Below are positions 10,234-19,151 of a DNA stretch of 64,000 nt, piece by piece. Each line of letters starts with the position of its first letter. The stretch's first letter is position 1. The stretch lies in assembly GCA_963703085.1 (NCBI GenBank), contig OY969789.1, positions 2,170,001-2,234,000 on the forward strand. Direction: 5' to 3'. The notes below the pieces were generated by a model that had not been told where the DNA came from, made no database searches, and saw nothing but the letters and a program-made list of their open reading frames with translations. Both the position numbers and the translations under genes were made by a program. The stretch comes from DATAEG01 sp963703085. Its GTDB lineage: Bacteria > Actinomycetota > Actinomycetes > Mycobacteriales > Jatrophihabitantaceae.

Positions 10234-10323
10234 TGGCGAGTCTCCAAAGCGTTAGGGGTTTTTCCGGCGCACCCGGTCGCCACGTCCGGGCCTGAGGTTA
10301 ACAGCCGAGGGTGAATTCCCCGA

Positions 10324-11022
10324 CTACTGAGCAGCGTCTCCTAAGGTTGATTTCCACCACTGCCAGGCCCCCGCGGTGGCCGGATCCGTCTGCGCACCGT
10401 CAGTTCGGCCGGCGACGTACTCCGCGTGCACCGCCGCTGCTGTTGCCTCGGACAATCCGGCGCGCTGCATACCGACGCGGTTGGCACCGTGAACACGGCA
10501 GGGATTGCCATAGGCGAGGGCATACGGGGGAATGTCCGCGGTGACGACTGCGCCCATCCCGATCATGGCCAGCGGGCCGACGACTCGGCGTTGGTGGACG
10601 GTCGCTCCCATCCCCAGGTTGGCCCCGCGGCCGACCCGCACGTGGCCGCCGAGCGTCACACTCGATGCCATGGTCACCGCATCGGAGATCTCCCCGTCGT
10701 GGCCCACGTACACCTTGTTCATGAGGTAGCAGTCGTCGCCGACCACGGTGGTGGCGTAGTGACCCTGATGAATGGTGGTGTATTCGCGCAGCACGTTGTG
10801 GTTGCCGATGCGCACGCCGTTGCCCACCGGCGCCGACTCGAGGTCGCCGCCGTGGTCGATGCCACGGATCTCCGCAGGTGTGCCGAGCACCACGTGGGGG
10901 CCGATCCAGTTGGCATCGCCGAGTTGCAGGGGACCGAGCAGCACCGCGTACGGACCGATGACGTTGCCCTCGCCCAGCTGCACCTCGTCCGCGACGATTG
11001 CGGTGGGGTGGATGTGGTTCAT
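10324..11022 (-). CDS. LpxA-like acyltransferase (left-handed beta-helix)
   Basis: From the ATG at 11022, with GGGAG eight bases upstream, the 232-residue protein shows hexapeptide repeats throughout. It also has the LpxA-type block LMNKVYVGHDGEI, whose His108 aligns with the catalytic His of E. coli LpxA, followed by GATVHQ, DIPPYALAYGNP and GANRVGMQRAGL, the C-terminal region that binds substrate in LpxA. A Gram-positive actinobacterium does not make lipid A, so the acceptor is probably a different UDP-sugar, perhaps the 3-amino sugar made by the two divergent genes at 11107 and 12236. An open frame extends to 11073, but that N-terminus is not conserved-looking. Confidence 0.82.
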   Translation of the reverse strand: MNHIHPTAIVADEVQLGEGNVIGPYAVLLGPLQLGDANWIGPHVVLGTPAEIRGIDHGGDLESAPVGNGVRIGNHNVLREYTTIHQGHYATTVVGDDCYLMNKVYVGHDGEISDAVTMASSVTLGGHVRVGRGANLGMGATVHQRRVVGPLAMIGMGAVVTADIPPYALAYGNPCRVHGANRVGMQRAGLSEATAAAVHAEYVAGRTDGAQTDPATAGAWQWWKSTLGDAAQ

Positions 11023-11106
11023 GAGGGTCTCCCGAGCACGGGTGGCGGGGTGGGCAGCGAGCGACGATAACATCGGCCGTCCTTTCCCCGCTGTCTCGGA
11101 GTTAGC

Positions 11107-12207
11107 GTGATTCCAGTCTCGTCAGTCGTCATTCCGCCGGAAACCGAAGAGCTCGTCGGCCAGGTTCTGCGTTCGGGCATGCTCGCCCAGGGCCCGATGG
11201 TCAAGCGGTTCGAAGACGAGTTCGCCAAGCTGGTCGGTGTCCGGCACGCCGTCGCGGTGAACAACGGGACGACTGCTCTGGTCGCGTCGTTGCAGGTGCT
11301 CGACCTCGAACCCGGCGACGAGGTGCTGACCAGTCCGTTCACCTTCGTAGCCACGTTGAACGCCATTTTGGAGGCAGGGGCGACCGCCGTGTTCGCCGAC
11401 ATCCGTGCGGACGACTTCTGCCTCGACCCGGCCGCGGCGAAGCAAGCCATCGGAGCGCGGACCAAGGTGCTCATGCCGGTGCACCTCTACGGCCAATGCG
11501 CCGACATGGATGCCTTTGCCCCGCTGGCGCAGGAGCACGGCCTGCATCTCGTCGAAGACGCGGCACAGGCACACGGCGCCACCATCGGCGAGCGGCGCGC
11601 CGGATCCTTCGGCCTCGGGTGCTTCTCCTTCTACGGCACGAAGAACGTGACCACCGGCGAAGGCGGGATGATCACCACCGACGACGACGAGCTTGCCGAT
11701 CGACTGCGCGTGCTACGCAATCAGGGAATGCGGGAGCGCTACGTGTACGAGGTGGCCGGCCACAACTACCGGCTGACAGATCTACAGGCGGCGCTGGCCA
11801 TCCCGCAGCTCGCGCGAATCGCCGAGACCACCGCGGCTCGGCAGGCGAACGCAGATCGGCTGATCGCCGGGCTCAGCGACGTCGCGGGGCTGCGGGTGCC
11901 TCGACAGTTGCCGGGGCGCAGTCACGTCTGGCACCAGTTCACGGTGCAGGTGACCGACACTGCTCCGATCGACCGGGACGAGTTCATCGCCAAGCTGGGT
12001 GAGCGCGGCGTCGGCTCGGGCATCTACTACCCCCGCTTGGTCTTCGACTACGACTGCTACCGCGGCAACCCGCAGGTCGCCGCGGCCGACGTGCCGGTCG
12101 CCGAGGCGATCACCCGCAGCGTGGTATCGCTGCCGGTCCATCCCAAGGTCAGCTCTGACGACGTGGACACGATCGTGGCCACCGTGCGTGATCTGATGAA
12201 GGCATGA
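11107..12207 (+). CDS. DegT/DnrJ/EryC1/StrS PLP aminotransferase
   Basis: The 366-residue protein from a GTG start has VNNGTTAL (51-58), HLVEDAAQAHGA (147-158) and SFYGTKNVTTGEGG with the PLP Lys at 179. These are the cofactor-binding blocks of nucleotide-sugar aminotransferases, which add an amino group to a keto-sugar. It stands divergent from the LpxA-like gene and 28 bases ahead of the Gfo/Idh dehydrogenase. That set recalls GnnA/GnnB/LpxA and WbpB/WbpE/WbpD, which make 3-amino or 3-acylamino UDP-sugars. The exact sugar is inferred from context. Confidence 0.88.
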   Translation: MIPVSSVVIPPETEELVGQVLRSGMLAQGPMVKRFEDEFAKLVGVRHAVAVNNGTTALVASLQVLDLEPGDEVLTSPFTFVATLNAILEAGATAVFADIRADDFCLDPAAAKQAIGARTKVLMPVHLYGQCADMDAFAPLAQEHGLHLVEDAAQAHGATIGERRAGSFGLGCFSFYGTKNVTTGEGGMITTDDDELADRLRVLRNQGMRERYVYEVAGHNYRLTDLQAALAIPQLARIAETTAARQANADRLIAGLSDVAGLRVPRQLPGRSHVWHQFTVQVTDTAPIDRDEFIAKLGERGVGSGIYYPRLVFDYDCYRGNPQVAAADVPVAEAITRSVVSLPVHPKVSSDDVDTIVATVRDLMKA

Positions 12208-12235
12208 GCGCAGCCGGCCGGCGGATGAGGCAGCG

Positions 12236-13204
12236 ATGAGCAGTTCGGCGCGTGCGCGCATAGCGCTTGTCGGGGCCGGCTCGATGGGTTCCTTGCATGC
12301 CCGAGTCGTCAGTCAGTCCGATCGCGCCGAGCTCGCCTACGTCGTCGACCCGAACCGCGACGGCGGTGAGCAGGTGGCCGAGCGATTCGGTGCCACCTGG
12401 CGACCCGAGCTGGACGCCGCTGCGGATGTCGACGCTGTGATCGTCGCCGCAGCGACCGAGGCCCACCATGCACTCGGCCAGGAAGTGCTGCAGCGGCGCT
12501 TGCCATTGTTGATGGAGAAGCCGTTGGCGCACCGGCTGGATGAGGCCGAGGCGCTCATCGAGCTGTCAAGACAGCAGGATGTGCCGCTGATGTGCGGTCT
12601 GCTGGAGCGATACAACCCGGGCATCGTGACCGCACTGAGTGTGGTCGAGGAACCCCGGCATGTGACTGCCGTGCGCCATTCGCCGTATGTCGCGCGGATC
12701 CGTACCGGCGTGTCCTCGGACCTGCTCATCCACGACGTCGACATCGTGCTGCAGTTCGCCGACTCGCTGCCCTCGACGGTGCGTGGCTCCTTCGGGTACC
12801 TGCACCCCGACTCACCAGAAGGATCTGAAGACGTCGCCGACGCGATGCTCGGTTTCCCGGACGGGATGATCGCGAACGTTTCCGCGAGCCGGGTGAGCCA
12901 ACGCAAGGTCCGCGCCTTCACGATCGCGGAGACGTCCCGGCTGGTAGAGGTGGACATGCTGCGCAACGCGGTGACGATCTACCGGCACGTGCTCAACGAG
13001 GCGAGCGTGGACGGGCTCAGTTACCGCCAGCAGACGATCATCGAAATCCCTGCACTGGTCTCTTCGCGCGAACCCCTTGCCGCCCAGCTCGATCGGTTCC
13101 TCGACCTCGTCAACGGCAGCGCCGAGCCGGGTGCTGAGCGAGACCGCATCCTGCCCGCCCACCAGGTGGTCGACCAGGTGCGACGCAACGCTGCGGCGGG
13201 CTGA
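12236..13204 (+). CDS. Gfo/Idh/MocA family NAD(P)-dependent sugar dehydrogenase
   Basis: The 322-residue protein has the Rossmann motif ALVGAGSMGSLHARV at about residues 10-24 and the family EKPLAHRLDEAEALIEL block near 95-110 containing the conserved Lys-Pro. LIHDVDIVLQ near 163-172 contains the His/Asp site of this family. With the aminotransferase just upstream it would oxidise a sugar hydroxyl to a ketone for transamination (GnnA/WbpB-type chemistry). The substrate is inferred from the neighbours. Confidence 0.85.
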   Translation: MSSSARARIALVGAGSMGSLHARVVSQSDRAELAYVVDPNRDGGEQVAERFGATWRPELDAAADVDAVIVAAATEAHHALGQEVLQRRLPLLMEKPLAHRLDEAEALIELSRQQDVPLMCGLLERYNPGIVTALSVVEEPRHVTAVRHSPYVARIRTGVSSDLLIHDVDIVLQFADSLPSTVRGSFGYLHPDSPEGSEDVADAMLGFPDGMIANVSASRVSQRKVRAFTIAETSRLVEVDMLRNAVTIYRHVLNEASVDGLSYRQQTIIEIPALVSSREPLAAQLDRFLDLVNGSAEPGAERDRILPAHQVVDQVRRNAAAG

Positions 13205-13233
13205 GGCCGCCGAGTAGTGCTGTTCAGCGGCGC

Positions 13234-14430
13234 TCAGCGGCGCTCAGCAGCGCCGATCAACGACTCCAGCGCATCCAGGTGTTGTCCGAGGACGACGTCC
13301 ATTGCGAAGTGATTGCGCACCAGCTCACGGCCCGCTGCGCCGATGTCCGCACGCGCCTGCGGATTGCGGAGCAGATCAGTGATCGCGTCGCCGAGCGCGG
13401 CAGTGTCGCCGAGCCCGACGAGAACGCAGTTCTTCCCGCTGATCAGGTCGATCCCCGGGAAGTTGTCCGGGCGTACCGCGACTACGACCGGTACTCCGGC
13501 CGCCATGCTCTCCAGTGTCGCCGTGCCCATCCCATAGCCCTGCAGGTCGTGTGCCTCCACGTCAGCGGCGGCAAGGTAGTTCGGCACGTCCGTCTTCGGC
13601 ACTGCGCCCACCGGGATCACGGCGTGCTCCACGCCCAGCTCGCGGGCCCGTCGCTGGAAGAGGTCGTAATAGACCTGACCGACGACGACGACCCGGGCGC
13701 GCGGAATGTCCGCGAGCACTCGAGGCAATGCTTCGATGAGCGCGAGACGGTCGCGCAGCGGGATGACGTGGCCGAGCGAGACGATGAGAGGCGCATCGCC
13801 GAGATCGTGCCGCTCGCGCACCGTTTCGGCACTGCCGCCGGTCATCCGCGTCGGATCTACACCGACCGGGATGTACTCCAATCCCGAGTACCCACCGCGG
13901 TAGCGATCCTTGATGTACTCGTCCATCTGCACATCCATGACGACGATGCGCGGCCGGTACGAGCGCAGGACCGGAGCGACCATCAGCCTGTCCAGCCACC
14001 GAAAGACCCCGTGGTAGTGCGCTTTCGGGTTTTCCAGCCGAGTGTGTACCGAGAGCAGCGCCGGGACCCCGCGGCGTTTCGCGTACCGTGCGGTCGCCCA
14101 GGTGAGGTCGAAGAACTGGCCGTGCTGATGCATGACTTCCGGCTCGAACTCGTCCAGCACCGCCCGCAGGCGACGCGGCAGCGGCGGCCGCAGCGTGAAG
14201 GACATGTCGAAGCTCACCGACAACCGCGTCTGGGGGATCGATGCCGACGGCAGCCGGACGATCCGAAGGCGCGGTTCAGGACTCTCCTCGGCAGCCGCGT
14301 CCTTGTATGCCGCCGTGATGACGAGCACCTCATGTCCGGCGCGGGCATACCCCCGGGCAAGCGCGTCGGACAGGTGCGCGCTCCCGCCGACTCGCGGCGG
14401 GTAGAAGTTGTTCACCACGACGATGCGCAT
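13234..14430 (-). CDS. Family 4 glycosyltransferase
   Basis: This is a GT-B enzyme of 398 residues. The N-terminal PPRVGGSAHLSDALARGYARAGHEVLVIT is the acceptor-domain loop. The C-terminal half has VSLGHVIPLRDRLALIEALP and EAHDLQGYGMGTATLESMAAGVPVVVAV. The last block aligns with the usual E-x7-E nucleotide-binding motif, but the first position of the motif appears to be Y/G rather than Glu, so donor binding may differ. The start codon overlaps the stop of the upstream acetyltransferase (TGATG), so translation is coupled. It is the last gene of the operon 17006 to 13234. Confidence 0.85.
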   Translation of the reverse strand: MRIVVVNNFYPPRVGGSAHLSDALARGYARAGHEVLVITAAYKDAAAEESPEPRLRIVRLPSASIPQTRLSVSFDMSFTLRPPLPRRLRAVLDEFEPEVMHQHGQFFDLTWATARYAKRRGVPALLSVHTRLENPKAHYHGVFRWLDRLMVAPVLRSYRPRIVVMDVQMDEYIKDRYRGGYSGLEYIPVGVDPTRMTGGSAETVRERHDLGDAPLIVSLGHVIPLRDRLALIEALPRVLADIPRARVVVVGQVYYDLFQRRARELGVEHAVIPVGAVPKTDVPNYLAAADVEAHDLQGYGMGTATLESMAAGVPVVVAVRPDNFPGIDLISGKNCVLVGLGDTAALGDAITDLLRNPQARADIGAAGRELVRNHFAMDVVLGQHLDALESLIGAAERR

Positions 14431-14900
14431 CAGGCCTCAGCAGGTGCGCTCGGCGAGTCGAATCGGACCTCTGCGCCGTCGATGGCGACGCGAGCCACCA
14501 GGCGAGCGGGGACGCCGGCGACGACCGTACGAGCTGCCACGTCTCGACTGACCACCGCGCCGGCCGCGACCACCGCCTCGTCACCGATGCTCACGCCCAT
14601 GTTCACCACCGCGTTGGCGCCGATGAAGACGCGATCGCCGATGCGCGTCGGGCGTCGTTCGACTTCGGCGAAGGTGCGCCCGGAGACGCACCGTCGTACC
14701 GACGAGTGGGTGTAGATCTGCACGCCGGAGGAGACGTCACAGCCCGAGCCGATGTGCAGGCCACCGGAACCGTCGATCACGGTGAATGCGCCGATCCAGG
14801 TGCCGGGGCCGATGTCCGGGTCGCCGATGATCCAGGCGTGCCGGTTGTACGGATTCGGCGGCAGCTCACCCGGTTGATCGTCGGCCGGCCCGGCGGTCAC
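14430..14900 (-). CDS. Hexapeptide-repeat (WbbJ/Maa-type) acetyltransferase
   Basis: The 156-residue protein is built of left-handed beta-helix hexads (IGDPDIGPGTWIGAF, IGDRVFIGANAVVNMGVSIG, AVVAAGAVVSRDV) and ends with AGVPARLVARV, as in sugar O- or N-acetyltransferases using acetyl-CoA. Its GTG start overlaps the TGA of the upstream epimerase (GTGA). Together with the epimerase, the DegT aminotransferase and the GT4 it forms a compact sugar-nucleotide operon. It may acetylate the amino group added by the aminotransferase at 15876. Confidence 0.85.
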   Translation of the reverse strand: MTAGPADDQPGELPPNPYNRHAWIIGDPDIGPGTWIGAFTVIDGSGGLHIGSGCDVSSGVQIYTHSSVRRCVSGRTFAEVERRPTRIGDRVFIGANAVVNMGVSIGDEAVVAAGAVVSRDVAARTVVAGVPARLVARVAIDGAEVRFDSPSAPAEA

Positions 14901-15832
14901 GCCAGAGACCGCTTCACCAGATTGGTCATGCCCTCCTCGACGGAGATGGTGGGCTCGAAGCCGAGAATCTCCCGGCCCCTGGTGGTGTCCGCTGCCCGGC
15001 GCGCCACCAGCACTTCGCGCGGATTGAACTGCGGTTGCACATTTGCGCCGACGGCGTCGATGAGAATGCGGGCGAGTTCGGCGATCGAGGTGTCAATGCC
15101 GGTGCCGACATTGATCGGCAGGTTGTCCTGTTCGGCCTCCAGCGCCATCACGGTGGCGCGGGCAATGTCGTGGACATGGATGAAGTCCATGGACTGCTCG
15201 CCCTTGCCGTCGATGACCGGCGGCTGACCGCTCTGCAGCCGTGCCACGAAATGGTTGATGACCGAGGTGTAGTACGCCGTCGTTTTCTGACCCTCGCCGT
15301 AGACGTTGAAGAAGCGCAGCGCCAGCCAGGACAACCCGCTACGGCGCTGGTAGAAGCCGAGCAGATCCTCCCCGGCCCGCTTACTGATGCAGTACGGGGT
15401 CAGTGGATGCAGCGGGTCGTCCTCGTGCATCGGAATCTTCTCCGGGTCGCCGTAGACCGAGGCACTGGACGCGAACACCAGGCGCCGCACTCCGTGATCA
15501 GCAGCGGCAGCGAACACGTTGTGGTTGCCAACCATGTTGATGTCGATGCTCTCGTACGGATCGGCTTGGCTCTTGTTGATGCTCACCGCGGCGAAGTGGA
15601 TGACCGACTCGCATCCCTTCATCGCCTGATGCACCGCGCCGCCGTAGCGCACATCCTGGTCGATCAGCTCGACCCGGCCGGTGGCGGTCAGCTCGGCCAC
15701 CTGCTGGCGGTCACCGCGGAACATGTTGTCGAACAGGCGCACGTTGTAGCCGCGGTCGAGCAGCATCGGGATGACGTGCATGCCGATGAAGCCGGCGCCA
15801 CCGGTGAAGAAGACGGTCTTCGGCTGGGTCAT
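14897..15832 (-). CDS. NAD-dependent epimerase/dehydratase (extended SDR)
   Basis: The 311-residue protein has TGGAGFIGMHV at residues 10-20 for NAD binding, FASSASVYGDPEKI near 122 and the catalytic pair in TPYCISKRAGED (Y-x3-K, about 147-151). FNVYGEGQ and MDFIHVHDIARA follow as in GalE/RmlB-type nucleotide-sugar epimerases. An AAGGAGC ribosome site stands before the ATG. It probably epimerises or dehydrates a UDP- or dTDP-sugar used by the glycosyltransferases of the locus. Confidence 0.87.
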   Translation of the reverse strand: MTQPKTVFFTGGAGFIGMHVIPMLLDRGYNVRLFDNMFRGDRQQVAELTATGRVELIDQDVRYGGAVHQAMKGCESVIHFAAVSINKSQADPYESIDINMVGNHNVFAAAADHGVRRLVFASSASVYGDPEKIPMHEDDPLHPLTPYCISKRAGEDLLGFYQRRSGLSWLALRFFNVYGEGQKTTAYYTSVINHFVARLQSGQPPVIDGKGEQSMDFIHVHDIARATVMALEAEQDNLPINVGTGIDTSIAELARILIDAVGANVQPQFNPREVLVARRAADTTRGREILGFEPTISVEEGMTNLVKRSLA

Positions 15833-15875
15833 TGATGCTCCTTGTCGGACCGCGTCGCGCGGCGTCGGTGGCGGC

Positions 15876-17006
15876 TCAGGATGTGCTGGTCGCGGCTTGG
15901 CGCACCGCGGTAGCGACGGTCTGGACGTGGTCGTCGGTGAGATTTGCGTGCATCGGGATGGCCAGGTGGCGAGCGAAGATGTCCGCAGAGACGGGGCACT
16001 CCGGCTGCGGACCGTAGACCGGCTGCACGTGCGATGCGTAGGTGCCGATGTTGCACTGCACCCCGTGGTTGCGCAGGTAGGAGGCGACCTGACCTCGGTT
16101 GATTCCGGGGGCCAGAGTCAGCACATAGGACTGCCACACCGTCTGCCGATCGGTCGGCTCGGTCGGCAGTTGTACCTCAGGAAGATCAGCGAGGAGCTCG
16201 GCATATCCGGCGGCCACTCGCCGCCGCGCGGCCAACAGATCAGGTAACCGGTCCAGCTGCGCCGACACGACCGCCGCCGCGATCTCGGACATCTTGTAGT
16301 TCCAGCCGAGCTCGTCGAACACCGGGACCGGCAGGTCGGTGGAACCGGCGCGGCTGAAGGCGCTCTCGATTCCGAAGAAGTGCATCTTCCGTGCTTGTGC
16401 CAACAGGTCGTCATTGTCCGTGGTGATGGCGCCGCCCTCACCCGCCGTGATGCCCTTGCGGCCGTGGAAGGAGAAGCACGCCGCGTCGGCCAGGCTGCCG
16501 GTCGGCCGGTCCTTGTAGGTGGCCCCGGCCGAGCAGGCGGCATCCTCGAGAAGCCAGATGCCGTGCTTGTCGGTGATCGCCCGCAGCTCGTCGTAGTCCG
16601 CCGGCATGCCGAACGCATCGACGGCGATGACCCCCACCGTGCGCGGCGTCACCGCGGCTTCGACGGCGGCCGGGTCGACGGTCCAGATGTCGGCTCGGAC
16701 GTCGGCGAAAACCGGCTCGGCGCCGGTGTAGCGCACCGCGTGGCCGGTCGCCGGGAAGGTGTAGTCGGCGACGATCACTTCATCACCGGGCCCGGCGCCA
16801 AGGGCTTGGACAGCCAGATGCAGAGCCGCCGTGCAGTTGTTGAGCACGATCGAGGAGGTCGTGCCGCACAGCGTGGCGAACCGCTTTTCGAAATCCTTGG
16901 CCACCGGTCCCTGACCGGCCACCCAGCCCGACTTCAACACCTCGCCGACGGCGGCGAGCTCCTCAGCACCGAAGGTCGGCTGTCCGAGCGCAATCGTCTC
17001 CTGCAT
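15876..17006 (-). CDS. DegT/DnrJ/EryC1/StrS PLP aminotransferase
   Basis: I chose the ATG at 17006 because AGGAGA lies four bases upstream of it; an in-frame ATG at 17018 is the alternative. The 376-residue protein has VLNNCTAALHLA (54-65), LLEDAACSAGA (152-162) and SFHGRKGITAGEGG with the PLP Lys at 184. It belongs to the same nucleotide-sugar aminotransferase family as the gene at 11107 but is clearly a distinct paralogue. It heads the operon with the epimerase, acetyltransferase and GT4, consistent with a 4-amino-sugar pathway. Confidence 0.88.
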   Translation of the reverse strand: MQETIALGQPTFGAEELAAVGEVLKSGWVAGQGPVAKDFEKRFATLCGTTSSIVLNNCTAALHLAVQALGAGPGDEVIVADYTFPATGHAVRYTGAEPVFADVRADIWTVDPAAVEAAVTPRTVGVIAVDAFGMPADYDELRAITDKHGIWLLEDAACSAGATYKDRPTGSLADAACFSFHGRKGITAGEGGAITTDNDDLLAQARKMHFFGIESAFSRAGSTDLPVPVFDELGWNYKMSEIAAAVVSAQLDRLPDLLAARRRVAAGYAELLADLPEVQLPTEPTDRQTVWQSYVLTLAPGINRGQVASYLRNHGVQCNIGTYASHVQPVYGPQPECPVSADIFARHLAIPMHANLTDDHVQTVATAVRQAATSTS

Positions 17007-17067
17007 CGATCTCCTCATGATTTGGCGCCATCGGCTGCTCTGCCTGGCGGCACTAGTCTAGATCCCC

Positions 17068-18261
17068 GTGACCCGGCCACTGCGTTACGTCGTCATCGGC
17101 GGCGGAATTGTCGGACTGGCGGTGGCCGACCGGATCGCGGTCTCCCGCCCAGGCGCCCAGCTCACCGTGGTGGACAAGGAAGACCGGTGGGCGGCGCATC
17201 AGAGTGGGCGCAACAGCGGAGTGGTGCATTCCGGCCTGTACTACAAGCCCGGCAGCGCCAAGGCCACGATGTGCCGGGCCGGTGCGGAATCGATGATCCG
17301 CTTCGCTCAGGAGAACGGCATCGCCGTCGAGCGCTGTGGAAAGTTGGTGGTCGCGACCAGCGACCAGCAACTGCCCCTGTTGCGCGCGCTCGCCGACCGG
17401 GGCCGGCAGAACGGTCTGCAGATACGGGAGCTCGATCCGGTCGGCGCGCGCGAGGTGGAACCACATGTCGCTTGCGTGGCGGCCCTGCACGTGCCCGAGA
17501 CCGCGATCATCGACTACCAGGGCGTGTGCGCTGCGCTGGTCCGGCGACTGACCGATCACGGCGTGGATCTGCGGTTGCGCACCGAGGTCGTCGGTCTGAC
17601 TCGTCGCCAGGGCTCGGCCACCGTGCAGACGACAACCGGCGACATCGATGCCGACGCCGTGGTGAACTGCGCAGGATTGCAGAGCGATCTCGTCGCTCGG
17701 CTCACCGGGGATCGCCCGCGGGCTCGTATCGTGCCCTTTCGCGGCGAGTACTACGAACTGCGCCCCGAGAAGCATGATCTCGTCCGGTCGCTGATCTATC
17801 CGGTACCGGATCCGCTGTTTCCGTTCCTCGGCGTCCACCTGACCCGGATGATCGGCGGCGGCGTGCACGCCGGGCCGAATGCCGTTCTCGCGCTGGCCCG
17901 AGAGGGGTACCGGTGGCGGACCGTGCGCCCCGCCGAACTGGCCGGAACGCTGGCCTATCCCGGGTTCTGGCGACTCGCCTCCCGGCACGCCCGGGCAGGT
18001 GCGACAGAAATTGCTCGCTCGTTGTCGCGGCACCGCTTTGCCGACAGCCTGCGCGCGTTGGTTCCTGAGATCCAGGACGACGACCTGGTTCCCGCTGCGG
18101 CCGGCGTCCGGGCTCAGGCCGTGCGGCGCGACGGGTCGCTGGTGGACGACTTCCTGATCGAGGGTGACGGCAAGATTGTGCACGTACTGAACGCGCCGTC
18201 GCCGGCGGCGACGAGTGCCTTCGAGATCGCCAAGCACGTCGAGTCGTTGTTGGCCGCATGA
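17068..18261 (+). CDS. lhgO: L-2-hydroxyglutarate oxidase (LhgO-like FAD enzyme)
   Basis: The 397-residue protein has YVVIGGGIVGLAVADRI (7-23) for FAD binding and the family-specific AAHQSGRNSGVVHSGLYYKPGS block (43-64). Later blocks are PFRGEYYEL, FPFLGVHLT and a C-terminal NAPSPAATSAFEIAKHV. LhgO removes L-2-hydroxyglutarate by oxidation to 2-oxoglutarate. The start is a GTG at 17068. The gene is a metabolic enzyme standing between two polysaccharide operons and pointing the other way, so it is probably a passenger rather than part of the pathway. Confidence 0.9.
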   Translation: MTRPLRYVVIGGGIVGLAVADRIAVSRPGAQLTVVDKEDRWAAHQSGRNSGVVHSGLYYKPGSAKATMCRAGAESMIRFAQENGIAVERCGKLVVATSDQQLPLLRALADRGRQNGLQIRELDPVGAREVEPHVACVAALHVPETAIIDYQGVCAALVRRLTDHGVDLRLRTEVVGLTRRQGSATVQTTTGDIDADAVVNCAGLQSDLVARLTGDRPRARIVPFRGEYYELRPEKHDLVRSLIYPVPDPLFPFLGVHLTRMIGGGVHAGPNAVLALAREGYRWRTVRPAELAGTLAYPGFWRLASRHARAGATEIARSLSRHRFADSLRALVPEIQDDDLVPAAAGVRAQAVRRDGSLVDDFLIEGDGKIVHVLNAPSPAATSAFEIAKHVESLLAA

Positions 18262-18281
18262 GCCTGGGCAGTTGACCCGGC

Positions 18282-19151
18282 TCAGATCAGCGGTGGACGA
18301 CCCGCCTTCGTCATCCGCCACACGGTGTGCCACGACATCGGCTGCCGCGGACCGGGGTCCGCGCGGAACCCTTCGACGGCACCGCGGTACGCCTCGCGCA
18401 GAGCGCGTCGGCCGCGGGTCCGGGCCAGCGTCAGTACCGCCCAAACCAGCAGGTACGTGGCGGCCAGCGGTGCCGGCAGTCGGCGGCGGGCCAGGAACAC
18501 CCGGTTGCGCGCGGACAGCTGGTGGAACTCCGGGTGCCGGGTGGGCGCGATCGCCGGATGCAGCGCGACGACGTCAGCGGCATAACGCACCCGCGCGCCG
18601 GAATCCCAGACTGCCCAGGCCAGGTCGATACCTTCATGGGCATAGAAGAAGCCGCCCGGCCAACCGCCGGTCTGTTCGAACAGCGCCCGCCGCATCGCTA
18701 GCGCGCCCTCCCAGAGCGCGGTGATGTCACTGGAGCGGGCCGGATCACCTACCCGCAGCCGGGGTGTCCAGCGCCGCGGCGCCGGCCGGCCGTCGGTGGA
18801 CAGAACCCGGGGCTGGATGAGCCCGATGTCCGGAGCCTCGGCGAAGATCCGGGCCATCCGGGACAGTGCGTCCGAGTCGCGCAAACTTGCGTCGTCGTCC
18901 AGGAAGAACAGCAGCTCGCCGTGGACGTGTGGTACCCCTGCGTTGCGGCCGGCCGGAATGCCCACGTTCTGCGGTAGGGCCAGCCCGCGTACCCCGTCGG
19001 GCAGCCCGGTCGGCGGCCAGCCGTTGCCGACCACGACGATGTCCAGCTCCACGTCGACCTGACCTAGCAGGCTGCGCAGCCCTCGGTTGAGATCCTCAGG
19101 GCGGCGACCCTGGCTGAGCACGACCACGCCGTAGGCCGGTCGCTCGCTCAC
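18282..19151 (-). CDS. Family 2 glycosyltransferase (rhamnosyltransferase-like)
   Basis: The 289-residue protein begins YGVVVLSQGRRPEDLNRGLRSLL, a GT-A nucleotide-binding fold. It has PAGRNAGVPHVHGELLFFLDDDAS near residues 66-88, in which DDD is the metal motif, and YAHEGIDLAWAVWDSG near 170, the acceptor block with an acidic residue pair. C-terminal hydrophobic residues may hold it to the membrane. The GTG start overlaps the stop of the CDP-alcohol phosphotransferase upstream, so the three genes 21225-18282 form one operon. Confidence 0.85.
   Translation of the reverse strand: MSERPAYGVVVLSQGRRPEDLNRGLRSLLGQVDVELDIVVVGNGWPPTGLPDGVRGLALPQNVGIPAGRNAGVPHVHGELLFFLDDDASLRDSDALSRMARIFAEAPDIGLIQPRVLSTDGRPAPRRWTPRLRVGDPARSSDITALWEGALAMRRALFEQTGGWPGGFFYAHEGIDLAWAVWDSGARVRYAADVVALHPAIAPTRHPEFHQLSARNRVFLARRRLPAPLAATYLLVWAVLTLARTRGRRALREAYRGAVEGFRADPGPRQPMSWHTVWRMTKAGRPPLI

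Noticed and set aside
13217..13260. Repeated GGCGCTCAGC units as a possible terminator or repeat array
   Set aside because: There are only three short copies and no T run. Part of it encodes the C-terminus of the GT4 gene.
13279..14715. Long plus-strand frame of 478 residues
   Set aside because: It is antisense to the GT4 and acetyltransferase genes, whose motifs are clear.
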